Shown one piece after another: positions 40,769-49,385 of a DNA stretch of 64,000 bases. A program made the position numbers and the translations under genes. The DNA is taken from contig NZ_CABUOD010000020.1 of assembly GCF_902493135.1 (NCBI RefSeq), positions 19,455 to 83,454 on the forward strand, written 5' to 3'. The notes beneath the pieces were generated by a model that was not told the origin of the DNA, ran no database searches, and saw only the letters and a list, made by a program, of their open reading frames with translations. Every line of letters begins with the position of its first letter. Position 1 is the first letter of the stretch. Source of the stretch: an uncultured Parabacteroides sp. Its GTDB lineage: Bacteria > Bacteroidota > Bacteroidia > Bacteroidales > Tannerellaceae.

Positions 40769-43681
40769 TTAATAGAGTGAGATTTCCCCCAGGCCGGCAC
40801 GTCCTTCGGAGACATTCTCGATTGTCAAGCGGACATATTTCACTTCCCGGTCAACCGTCATCGGCTTAAACTCCCACCCCGTACATTCGCGTTCATAGAG
40901 GAGTTCCCACCGTTCGCCATCCTCGGAAGTCTCCACCTTATGCTTATAGGAAGAGCTGTCTTTCTGGAAAAGGATACGGCTGGCAACCACATATGTCGGA
41001 CGGTCCAGCACCAAAGTGACCACTTGCGGCAAGCGATCTTCCCCGGCGATCCACCAGGTATGATCGTCATTGTCGATTATATTGGAGGCCGGATACCCGT
41101 TTTGGCTGCTTCCGACCTGGACCGACGCTATTTTCAGGCGCGGTCTTTCCAAGACGCGCTTCTGCCAGGAAGAAGGTTTTACCACAACATTGTCTTCTTC
41201 TTTCCCGGTAAACAGGGCATGTTTCCCATCGGGCAGAGACTTTCCTTCAAACGGCTTCGTGCTGATTTCAGCTTCACCGGAGGACAAACCCTCTGCTGTC
41301 GCTTTCACCGTAATCTTACCGGCTTTCTTCGTCGTGCGGACAAATGCGAACCCAACACCTCCTTCCACCTTCTGAGGATTGATACCGATACGGCTGATCG
41401 TGTCTCCGACCAGCATCCCTTCACCGGAGACCTGAATACGGATTTCCTGTCCGGAGTTGTAGACCAAAGAGCCGTTCTTGTCACAGACCTTAATGTAGAC
41501 GGGAATCATATCCGAGCCGTCAGCAACAGGAACAATGCCATCCGTCTTGATATCCACAACCAGACGATCGGCTTTTTCCGGAGTGCTCACACTATGGGTC
41601 GCCACAACCTTTCCGCCAACCAGCGCTTCCGCCTTTAAAGTCCCGGCTTCATATTCCCCGGCATTAAAGACGAATACCGGACTCCCCCCCTTCTCGACAA
41701 CCGCACGATACAGCGGAGTCCGTTCTTCCCTCGTCTGAGTCCCGACCAGCTTCTCATTACGATAAAGACGGACTTCGTCGCAGTTGGAAAAAACCGTTAT
41801 ATCCGTCGTCGACGAGGCGAAATCTCCCGAAGCATTATAAGAAGCGATAAAGACCATCGGCCCTTCATATAATCCCGGTTGTGAAATTGTCTTGTCCCGC
41901 ATACTTTGCAACATGAAGTAGCTGAATTTCGGATACCGGTTGATATCCACCACACCGCTATACATCGTTTCATCCTGGCTACCTCGCGCATAGTCATTGT
42001 AGCTCCAAACGAAATGGCCGCCCATATGAGGATTGGCATCCAGCATGCACCAGTCAAAATAGCCTTTGCCGTTCAACTGTTCGATACGGCTACGGCACTG
42101 GCGCATTTGTTCTTCCTCGCTTTCTTTCAAGCTGACACGCGGTTTTTCGCCCACGCCATCTCCCCATTCACGGGTAAACAACGGCTTGACCGCTATAAAA
42201 TCTTCCGGATAATTACTCATCACATCCCCGTCTTTCGGGAACTTGGAAACCTGCTTATAAAAGACATCATAATAAGGTTCCATTTCCGCATGTCCGAAGT
42301 AATCGCCTGCAGTGTACATCTGATCGCCCGGATATTCGGCATGAGACAGTTCGAAAATCTCCTTTGCCAAAGAGACCGGATAACGGGATTCGTTCAAAGC
42401 CGTTTCCCAAAGAACGACGGAAGGGTGGTTCCGGTCACGGCGGATCATCTGGCGTCCGATCTCATACAAACGTTTGATGAAAGTGGAATCCGGATTATAG
42501 AACTGCCAACCGGGAATACACTCCACCACTAACAGCCCATATCGGTCACATGCCTCCAGGAAAGCCGGATCGTTCGGATAATGAGCGGCGCGAACCGCAT
42601 TATAGCCACCTCGTTTCAGGTCGATCACCTCCCTCACCTGCATGGAGTTGGAGGCCGCATCCCCGACGTTGGCAAACGCCTGGTGGCGGTTGGCTCCGCG
42701 CATATACAGCTTTTCCCCATTGATAAAGAACCCGTCCTCGGCCGTGTAGCGGATCGTACGGATACCGATTTTCCGGATGGTTTCATCGAGGACTTTATCA
42801 TCCGACAGCAACTGTGTACGCAAGGTATAAAGGTGAGGCGTATAAGGATGCCATAAGGCAGGTTGATCGACAATGAGGTTCTGCTCCACCGTCCCGTCCG
42901 ATTGCTTTTGCAAGGTCACCGATGTTTCTGCCTCTGCAACGATACGGCCTGCCGAATCGACCAGTTGCGAGAAAACGGAAAGGGCTTCATCATTATCTGT
43001 CAAATTCCGGACATGTGTGGCAATATGCGTTCTTGCTTTCTCCTTTGTCACTTCGGGGAAAGTCACGAACTGGCCACCGCCGGCAACTATGTTTTCCTGT
43101 AAAGGATCTGTTATATAAATCTTGTCCGTAATCACCATCCAGACATCCCGGTAAATCCCACTATAATAGTAAAAGTCCATTTTATCCTGCGGCTTTCCCG
43201 GAGGTGTAAGCGGGTCCTGTTCGGCAGACACACGGACAGCCAGCACATTATTGCCATCCCAATCGATACGGTCCGTAAGGTCTGCAACAAATCCCATATA
43301 ACCACCGTGATGATCCGTAATCTCTTGACCGTTCAGATAAACATCGCAATTCACCATCACACCTTCAAAAGAAACGACGATCCGTTTATCCTTATATTTT
43401 GCAGGTAGTTTGAAATAACGGCGATACCAACCGATCCCGTCATAAATGGAGTTTCCGCCGCAATGTTTCGTTTCCAATTGCATGATATGAGGCAGGGCGA
43501 CAGGCATCCATCCGGAATCATCCAGATCCGTCCGGCTCCCTTCCGTCACATCCCCCCGGTAAAAAGCCCAGTCGGTATTCATGTCCAGCACTTCCCGACC
43601 GGAAGCAGAAGGAGCGTTGCAACCATATCCCAACGCAACGCAAATAAAAAATAAGAAATAAGAGATTGTTTTATGCTTCAT
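40769..43681 (-). CDS. GH2 glycoside hydrolase lipoprotein with C-terminal F5/8 (CBM32-like) domain
   Basis: A 970-residue exported lipoprotein (lipobox LGYGC, Cys21). It has the GH2 N-terminal jelly roll (about 30-190), immunoglobulin-like domain, TIM barrel with acid/base E431 (ETALNESRYP) and nucleophile E505 (TREWGDG), extra Ig-like domains, and a final discoidin-like domain (about 860-970, SNIIDNDDHTWWIAGEDRLP). Likely a beta-galactosidase or related exo-glycosidase acting at the cell surface or in the periplasm; specificity is not decided by these motifs. Third gene of the left SusC/D operon. Confidence 0.9.
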   Translation of the reverse strand: MKHKTISYFLFFICVALGYGCNAPSASGREVLDMNTDWAFYRGDVTEGSRTDLDDSGWMPVALPHIMQLETKHCGGNSIYDGIGWYRRYFKLPAKYKDKRIVVSFEGVMVNCDVYLNGQEITDHHGGYMGFVADLTDRIDWDGNNVLAVRVSAEQDPLTPPGKPQDKMDFYYYSGIYRDVWMVITDKIYITDPLQENIVAGGGQFVTFPEVTKEKARTHIATHVRNLTDNDEALSVFSQLVDSAGRIVAEAETSVTLQKQSDGTVEQNLIVDQPALWHPYTPHLYTLRTQLLSDDKVLDETIRKIGIRTIRYTAEDGFFINGEKLYMRGANRHQAFANVGDAASNSMQVREVIDLKRGGYNAVRAAHYPNDPAFLEACDRYGLLVVECIPGWQFYNPDSTFIKRLYEIGRQMIRRDRNHPSVVLWETALNESRYPVSLAKEIFELSHAEYPGDQMYTAGDYFGHAEMEPYYDVFYKQVSKFPKDGDVMSNYPEDFIAVKPLFTREWGDGVGEKPRVSLKESEEEQMRQCRSRIEQLNGKGYFDWCMLDANPHMGGHFVWSYNDYARGSQDETMYSGVVDINRYPKFSYFMLQSMRDKTISQPGLYEGPMVFIASYNASGDFASSTTDITVFSNCDEVRLYRNEKLVGTQTREERTPLYRAVVEKGGSPVFVFNAGEYEAGTLKAEALVGGKVVATHSVSTPEKADRLVVDIKTDGIVPVADGSDMIPVYIKVCDKNGSLVYNSGQEIRIQVSGEGMLVGDTISRIGINPQKVEGGVGFAFVRTTKKAGKITVKATAEGLSSGEAEISTKPFEGKSLPDGKHALFTGKEEDNVVVKPSSWQKRVLERPRLKIASVQVGSSQNGYPASNIIDNDDHTWWIAGEDRLPQVVTLVLDRPTYVVASRILFQKDSSSYKHKVETSEDGERWELLYERECTGWEFKPMTVDREVKYVRLTIENVSEGRAGLGEISLY

Positions 43682-43776
43682 GCCATTTTAAGTGTTTTTC
43701 AATACAAAGGAAAGGGATATATTGGAAATGATCCAATATATCCCTCCTTAAAACATGATAAAAATATCAGTTCTTA

Positions 43777-45381
43777 TTAATAACCGTCATTCTGTTTCAA
43801 TTGATCATTCTTTCGTATATAGTCCTGCTTGATCGGCAGATAACGGTGGAACGGTTTGAACACACGTTCTTCAACCAGCTCGCTACCTGTAATGACAGCA
43901 CGCTTGGTCGGCTCTTTTTCTTTATAGTCGATTGTACCGGTGATCACTCTCAATTCGCCGTTCAGCACCGTTTCAGCCACCATCTTTCCACTGGCGTCTT
44001 TCCAACGGATAATATCCTGACGGCGAAGACCTTCACCGGCTAATTCAACAGCACGTTCACGACGAATCAATTCGCGTAACTTATCTTTCGAACCATATTT
44101 GTTCCGGTCTACCTTCGGCATACCAACACGTTCACGGATCTGGTCCAACATACCGTAAATTTCAGCAGACGGCCCGTTCAACTCATTTTCCGCTTCCGCA
44201 TAGCTCAACAAGACTTCCGCATAACGGAAAATAATCGGCTGGCAATTGGTAGCCCAAACATCATTGTACTGATCCATCGGAGCTAAATATTTCGCCCAAG
44301 TCAGACGAGTCTTGGAACAGTTATTCGCCCCATTGTTATTGGGATTTGCCTTTCCATCGATTTCTTTGTCCAATGTATTCAATACTTTACCGTTCCAATC
44401 CATACCCGGATAGAGGACAGTCATAGCCATACGCGGGTCACGGTTGGCAAACGGATGTTTTGCATCGTAACTACTACCAGCCTCTTCTTTTGTCAAACCG
44501 TTGCTCATTTCATACGTATCAATCAGATTCTGTGTCGGAACCATAGAAGACCAACCACCATCGCCATTGTTATACATCGTTGCAATCATCCAGTTTGAAT
44601 ACAAATTTTCATCGTGCTGGACAGCCGCAATGATTTCCTTCGAATTTTGTCCGGACACCATAAAAAGGTTCTCAAAACTTGGATCCAATTCATATTGTCC
44701 CAAATCTATAATAGCCTTGGCAGCATCTTTTGCCAACTGAAAATCCGAATAGAACAGGGCTGTACGCATTTTCAGCGCCAATGCCGTACCTTTGGCAATA
44801 TATCCGCTGGCTTTCGGCGCATCATTCAGCATCGGGATAGCAGCATCCAGTTCGTCATAGATGAATTTCTTCACCTCTTCTTCTGTATTGCGTGGAACCT
44901 TGGCCTCTTCGGCAGTTTCATACGAATCGATGATGGGTACACCACCATACAACCAGTTCATTGTGAAATATTGATAAGCCCGGATGGTCTTGACTTGTCC
45001 GATCATATCGTTTTTCTTGTTCGCATCCGCAAACTCGACACTCTCGATATTCTTGATGAAATCATTACAACGGCGGATCATTCCAAATGAATAGTAATTG
45101 GCAACATTACCTGTCGGTGTCATTGTGCCTGCACCTATCTCTCTCCATCCTTCATGGGCATGGAAATTGAATCCGAAATCGGAAGCACAGTCCCAATACA
45201 AAATACCGGTTTCATCGGCCCAACCGTCATAACATCCGATCAGAAACTTTTCGGCATCTGTTTCCGTTTTCCAAGTCGTTGCCGGAGACAGAGCATCCAA
45301 CGGAGCCGTATCCAAAAAATCGGAACAGGAAGTAGCCCAAATTGCCATTCCTGACAACATATATACTAATAATCGTTTCAT
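43777..45381 (-). CDS. SusD/RagB-family glycan-binding lipoprotein (left operon)
   Basis: A 534-residue surface lipoprotein (lipobox ATSC, Cys19, then SDFLDTAPLDALSPATTWKT typical of SusD). The SusD TPR-like helical scaffold is seen in QVKTIRAYQYFTMNWLYGGV and ALALKMRTALFYSDFQLAKD, and the C-terminal RagB block in IRRERAVELAGEGLRRQDIIRW. It captures glycans and forms the lid of the SusC transporter encoded just upstream (39 bp). It is a partner of the SusC at 45.4-48.5 kb. Confidence 0.95.
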   Translation of the reverse strand: MKRLLVYMLSGMAIWATSCSDFLDTAPLDALSPATTWKTETDAEKFLIGCYDGWADETGILYWDCASDFGFNFHAHEGWREIGAGTMTPTGNVANYYSFGMIRRCNDFIKNIESVEFADANKKNDMIGQVKTIRAYQYFTMNWLYGGVPIIDSYETAEEAKVPRNTEEEVKKFIYDELDAAIPMLNDAPKASGYIAKGTALALKMRTALFYSDFQLAKDAAKAIIDLGQYELDPSFENLFMVSGQNSKEIIAAVQHDENLYSNWMIATMYNNGDGGWSSMVPTQNLIDTYEMSNGLTKEEAGSSYDAKHPFANRDPRMAMTVLYPGMDWNGKVLNTLDKEIDGKANPNNNGANNCSKTRLTWAKYLAPMDQYNDVWATNCQPIIFRYAEVLLSYAEAENELNGPSAEIYGMLDQIRERVGMPKVDRNKYGSKDKLRELIRRERAVELAGEGLRRQDIIRWKDASGKMVAETVLNGELRVITGTIDYKEKEPTKRAVITGSELVEERVFKPFHRYLPIKQDYIRKNDQLKQNDGY

Positions 45382-45420
45382 ATTTATATCTTTCTTTTAA
45401 ATCTTAATTTTTCACATTTA

Positions 45421-48400
45421 TCAGAATGTCACATTCACACCAAAGGCATGTGTCTGCGTCAACGGGAAACTGGAACCACGTTCATCTCCGATTTCAGGAT
45501 CAACGCTTACAAGCATATTATGGATCGTAAACAAATTTTCTACTGAATAGTAGAAACGAACATTCTCAATTCCGACAGACTTCAACACATTTTTCGGAAG
45601 CGAATATCCGAATTGCAGATTCTTCATACGTAAGTAGCTGGAATTCTGCACCCAGAATGTAGAAGTCGTATAGTTGTTAGAACTTTCATCATAAGCAACA
45701 CGCGGCATCGTGGCATCTTTGTTGTCCTGTGTCCAGGCATCCAGCCAAACAGTTGCCGGGTGAGAGTCGTCACCAGCGAAATAACCGGTCACTTCCTTGT
45801 TGATCAAACGGCTTACACCAGCTGCCCCTGTAAAAGTCATTGACAAATCGAAATTCTTATAAGCAGCATTCAAATTCAAACCAAAAGTAAATTTCGGGTC
45901 GGTCGATCCTGCTAAAACACGGTCAGAGTCATCGATTTTTCCGTCATTATTTGTATCCTTGTAAATCAGGTCACCGGCTTTGAACTTTTTGGAGAACGGA
46001 TATCCGTCCTTTCCAGCATATTTATCCATATAAGCCTGTGCCGCTTCGTCTGATTCGAAGAAACCGTCTGATTCATAAACCAAGTAGGTATTCAATGCTT
46101 CACCGATCCGACGGATCTTATTGCCGTTGTTCGGATCTTGCATCTCCTTAGAACTGCCAGACAATCCCAAGTCCTGCAAAATATTCTTATTGTACGCGAA
46201 GTTGCCGGTTGCACCGAACGACCAGTCACCCCACTTGTTATTATAGCTCAAGATTACTTCGACACCTCGGTTGGACATTTCACCCACATTGTCCTTGTAT
46301 GCACCCAAACCGAACTCCTGCGGAACAGGTACATCCATAATGATACCCGTCGTCTTGCGGTCATAGTAATCGAACGTCACGTTGATCTTGTTGTTTAGTG
46401 TCGCATCAAAACCAAGTCCCCATGTACGGGATTTTTCCCATGAGATGGAAGCCAACTTATAACTATCCTGATAATAACCAGACTGCAAAGCGCCACCCAA
46501 TGGGTAACTTGCACCTAAAGCATACGTGTTCATCCAGGGATAGTAATCACTCAATGCATCCTGATTACCCAATAATCCCCATGAACCACGAATCTTCAAA
46601 TTGTTCAACCAGTCCTTCGTATTTTCCATAAAGCCTTCTTCACTGATACGCCATGCAGCAGAGAAAGAGGGGAAATAGCCCCAACGATTACCATCGGCAA
46701 AACGTGAAGATGCATCCGCACGGATATTGCCTTCCAACAGATACTTGCCGGCATAATCATAGTTGATACGTCCGAACCATGAAATCATTGCCAATTCACG
46801 AGTAAATCCAAAACTTTTCTGAGATGCAGGATCACCCGCATTCATATCGGTCAAATCGTTAGTCGGGAAGTTCTTACGGAACTGATGGTTAAAAGAATAG
46901 TCATACTTTTCCGTATGCCAACCTGCCATCGCTTTCAAGCCATGTTCACCGAATTGCTTGTCGTAGTTCAACAAAGCATCGAATGTAGCACGATGCCAAC
47001 CGATAAAACGCTCTTCCGCACGATTCTGCTCCGTTTCTTTATTCGGGTTATACTTAATATACTTCTGAAAAGCAATATAATGCTGCTGATTATTGACATA
47101 AGAACCTGTTACCGTCGCAACCAACCCATCAATAATCTTATAATCAGCTGCCAGCGTACCCGAAAAGTTCTGGTTTTTACGTTTAACCGTCTGATCTACA
47201 TCCAACCAAGCAAGCGGATTTCCATCGGAAATCGTACCATAGGTACCATCTTCTGCACGACCGACAATCCACGGTGAAATACGATTCAACTGACGGATAA
47301 TCTGGTCGGAACTGGCAGCATAACGAGAATCTCCATCATCCCTTATACCGGAGTAATAAGAAGAAATCGGGTCTGCATAATCATTTTTAATATAAGCCAA
47401 ATTCAAACGTACTGTCAATTTAGAATTCAACTTCAAATCCAAGTTAGTACGTGCATTGAACTGCTGCCTTTCTGCATTCGGAAGAATACCTGTCTGTCCC
47501 AAATAACCGACAGATCCCATATATTTTGCATTTTCCGTACCACCGCTCACACTGACATTGTGTGAATGCTGCACACCGGTTTGGTAAGCCTCGTCATACC
47601 AATCCGTATTCGGGTGCGTATCAGGAGAAGAACCATCTTTGAATTTCTGAAGATCCGTTTCATTAAAACGAGGATTCAAACCTTCCGCCACCATAGACTG
47701 GCTATACAACCGCGCATAGTCATATGAACTGATACGGTCGATCATTTCCGTCGGTTTCTGGAAACCGACATATCCATTATAGGAAATACGCGGTTTACCT
47801 GTCTTACCTCGTTTTGTCGTAATCAAGATTACACCGTTGGAAGCCTTCGAACCGTAAATAGCAGCAGAAGCGGCATCCTTCAATACGGAAATGCTTTCAA
47901 TATCGTTCGGGTCGACCGAGTTCATCGTACCGGTTTCGATACCGTCCACCAAAATATAAGGGTCAGCCGTGTTCAACGTACCGACACCACGTACGCGGAT
48001 CGTACCACCATCCTGTCCGGGACGGCCACCGCCAGAAGTTACCTGAACACCAGGCATCGTACCTTGTAACGCTGTAGAAATGTTCTGTACAGGACGGTTT
48101 TCCAACGCTTTGCTATCGATCTGTGCAACAGCACCGGTCATATTCACTTTCTTCTGCGTACCGTAACCGACGACAACGACTTCTTCCAACTTCTGAGTGT
48201 CTTCCACCAGATTCACAGCCAAAGTAGCTTGTCCGGTGTACTTGATTTCCTGTGTTACATAACCGATGAAAGAGATTTGAAGCACATCACCGTTATTCAC
48301 TTCCAGAACAAAGTTACCGTCCATGTCGGTAACTGTACCGTTTGTCGTACCTTTTACGACTACTGAAGCACCGGCTACGGGGCCCAGTACATCATTAACT

Positions 48401-48537
48401 GTTCCTTTCAAACTTTTCTGTTGCTGAGAAATACCAACTTTGGTAGTTGCTGTCTCATTAGCCGCAAGCACTGTTCCTGAGGAACATAAAGCAGCAGACA
48501 ACAGCAAAAAGCTGACTGGTCTTACGATTTTCAACAT
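45421..48537 (-). CDS. SusC/RagA-family TonB-dependent transporter (left operon)
   Basis: A 1038-residue outer membrane TonB-dependent transporter. After the signal peptide (MLKIVRPVSFLLLSAALCSS) come a carboxypeptidase-regulatory-like domain (KGTVNDVLGPVAGASVVVKG and on), the TonB box region EEVVVVGYGTQKK, the plug with SVLKDAASAAIYGSKASNGV, and the barrel ending ...HAFGVNVTF. No STN anti-sigma domain is present, so an ECF-sigma switch is not expected. The start at 48537 matches the start and leader of the right-hand SusC; a longer reading from 48603 is not. Probably transcribed from the invertible promoter at 48783. Confidence 0.95.
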   Translation of the reverse strand: MLKIVRPVSFLLLSAALCSSGTVLAANETATTKVGISQQQKSLKGTVNDVLGPVAGASVVVKGTTNGTVTDMDGNFVLEVNNGDVLQISFIGYVTQEIKYTGQATLAVNLVEDTQKLEEVVVVGYGTQKKVNMTGAVAQIDSKALENRPVQNISTALQGTMPGVQVTSGGGRPGQDGGTIRVRGVGTLNTADPYILVDGIETGTMNSVDPNDIESISVLKDAASAAIYGSKASNGVILITTKRGKTGKPRISYNGYVGFQKPTEMIDRISSYDYARLYSQSMVAEGLNPRFNETDLQKFKDGSSPDTHPNTDWYDEAYQTGVQHSHNVSVSGGTENAKYMGSVGYLGQTGILPNAERQQFNARTNLDLKLNSKLTVRLNLAYIKNDYADPISSYYSGIRDDGDSRYAASSDQIIRQLNRISPWIVGRAEDGTYGTISDGNPLAWLDVDQTVKRKNQNFSGTLAADYKIIDGLVATVTGSYVNNQQHYIAFQKYIKYNPNKETEQNRAEERFIGWHRATFDALLNYDKQFGEHGLKAMAGWHTEKYDYSFNHQFRKNFPTNDLTDMNAGDPASQKSFGFTRELAMISWFGRINYDYAGKYLLEGNIRADASSRFADGNRWGYFPSFSAAWRISEEGFMENTKDWLNNLKIRGSWGLLGNQDALSDYYPWMNTYALGASYPLGGALQSGYYQDSYKLASISWEKSRTWGLGFDATLNNKINVTFDYYDRKTTGIIMDVPVPQEFGLGAYKDNVGEMSNRGVEVILSYNNKWGDWSFGATGNFAYNKNILQDLGLSGSSKEMQDPNNGNKIRRIGEALNTYLVYESDGFFESDEAAQAYMDKYAGKDGYPFSKKFKAGDLIYKDTNNDGKIDDSDRVLAGSTDPKFTFGLNLNAAYKNFDLSMTFTGAAGVSRLINKEVTGYFAGDDSHPATVWLDAWTQDNKDATMPRVAYDESSNNYTTSTFWVQNSSYLRMKNLQFGYSLPKNVLKSVGIENVRFYYSVENLFTIHNMLVSVDPEIGDERGSSFPLTQTHAFGVNVTF

Positions 48538-48678
48538 ACTAATTGTTTTTTGTTTAATAATAATAGTCACTATATGAATAAGATCCAAGGAGGTGGTAAA
48601 CACCTTACTTATAGACTCTTTACATTCATGGTATGATTTCTAACATATATCATAAATTTGTCATATAAATGAAGACTT

Positions 48679-48694
48679 AGTTCTTGTAGGACTA
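48679..48694 (+). repeat. Recombination-type repeat, copy 1 (outer left)
   Basis: AGTTCTTGTAGGACTA, identical to copy 2 at 48752 and to the reverse complement of copy 3 at 49243. It is in the leader of the left susC and in direct orientation to copy 2. Confidence 0.85.
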
Positions 48695-48751
48695 CGACTT
48701 GTTTTAAGAAATATAAAAGAGAATGTACTAATAGGAAGGCTTGCTGTATGG

Positions 48752-48767
48752 AGTTCTTGTAGGACTA
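48752..48767 (+). repeat. Recombination-type inverted repeat, copy 2 (inner left)
   Basis: AGTTCTTGTAGGACTA, an exact inverted match to copy 3. The core is itself near-palindromic (AGTTC/GGACT arms around TTGTA), as expected of a site for a tyrosine or serine recombinase. It bounds the presumed invertible segment on the left. Confidence 0.85.
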
Positions 48768-49242
48768 CGTCCTTTGACGCGGCAAATGTAACACATTTAT
48801 TTATTATCATGCATGTTTTTTTAGAAAAAATTAGCATGAACGTTCTTGAATGTATTTTTAATACCGTTTTATACAACGGGACAAATATATTAAAATATTT
48901 TACTAACACAAACAATATTAATTGTTATTTTTTCTTATAAGTGCTATCTATAGCTCTAAATCTTTTGAAAATCCGACAATATTGTAGCTTTACGTGAAAT
49001 ACATGAATCAGTGTCTTGTTTCATACATGTCCCCTATTTCTGAAGTATTTTAACCAAGCATACATCTCGAAATGTTAATTAACAATTAAGCATATCGAAA
49101 TTCATTTGCCTCCATGTTTCTAACAAAACACCTCTTATTGCATAGATAAATATTACATAACCAGACTGTTATGATTCCATGATGTTTTATATAGACAGGG
49201 ATGATATTAGATCTTTCGTCATAAACTCGCAAAACTTAATCT
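48768..49242. promoter_or_regulatory. Presumed invertible promoter segment between two susC genes
   Basis: A 475-bp A/T-rich stretch with no open reading frame of note, framed by 16-bp inverted repeats. It has one exact promoter box, pointing left, next to the left repeat. Flipping the segment would place the same box next to the right repeat, pointing at the right susC. Nothing else was recognised in the 848-bp gap 48538-49385. Confidence 0.75.
48783..48790 (-). promoter_or_regulatory. Promoter -7 box inside the invertible segment, directed at the left susC
   Basis: TACATTTG on the reverse strand is an exact TAnnTTTG match, 16 bp inside the left inverted repeat. Transcripts would start near 48777 and run through repeats 2 and 1 into the left susC, giving a leader of about 240 nt. 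The -33 element is not obvious. Confidence 0.65.
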
Positions 49243-49258
49243 TAGTCCTACAAGAACT
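49243..49258 (-). repeat. Recombination-type inverted repeat, copy 3 (right)
   Basis: TAGTCCTACAAGAACT is the exact reverse complement of copies 1 and 2. It lies 127 bp before the ATG of the right susC. No exact TAnnTTTG box lies between it and that ATG. Confidence 0.85.
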
Positions 49259-49385
49259 ACGCATGTGAAAGCATAAACTTTGGCCCTAATTACTAAAAAA
49301 TAAGCAAATAAGTGTGAGCTGTAGAAGAAACAGGTCCTCTTAAAGCCTATTATATCTAACTATTATTAAACAAAAAACAATTAGT

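Noticed and set aside
48595..48606. Perfect Shine-Dalgarno-like AAGGAGGTGG on the forward strand in the susC gap
   Set aside because: No forward reading frame follows, and Bacteroidales rarely use such sites; probably chance.
48604..49385. Recombinase gene for the presumed inversion
   Set aside because: No integrase or invertase is encoded in or near the gap, nor anywhere in the window; it would have to act from elsewhere in the genome.
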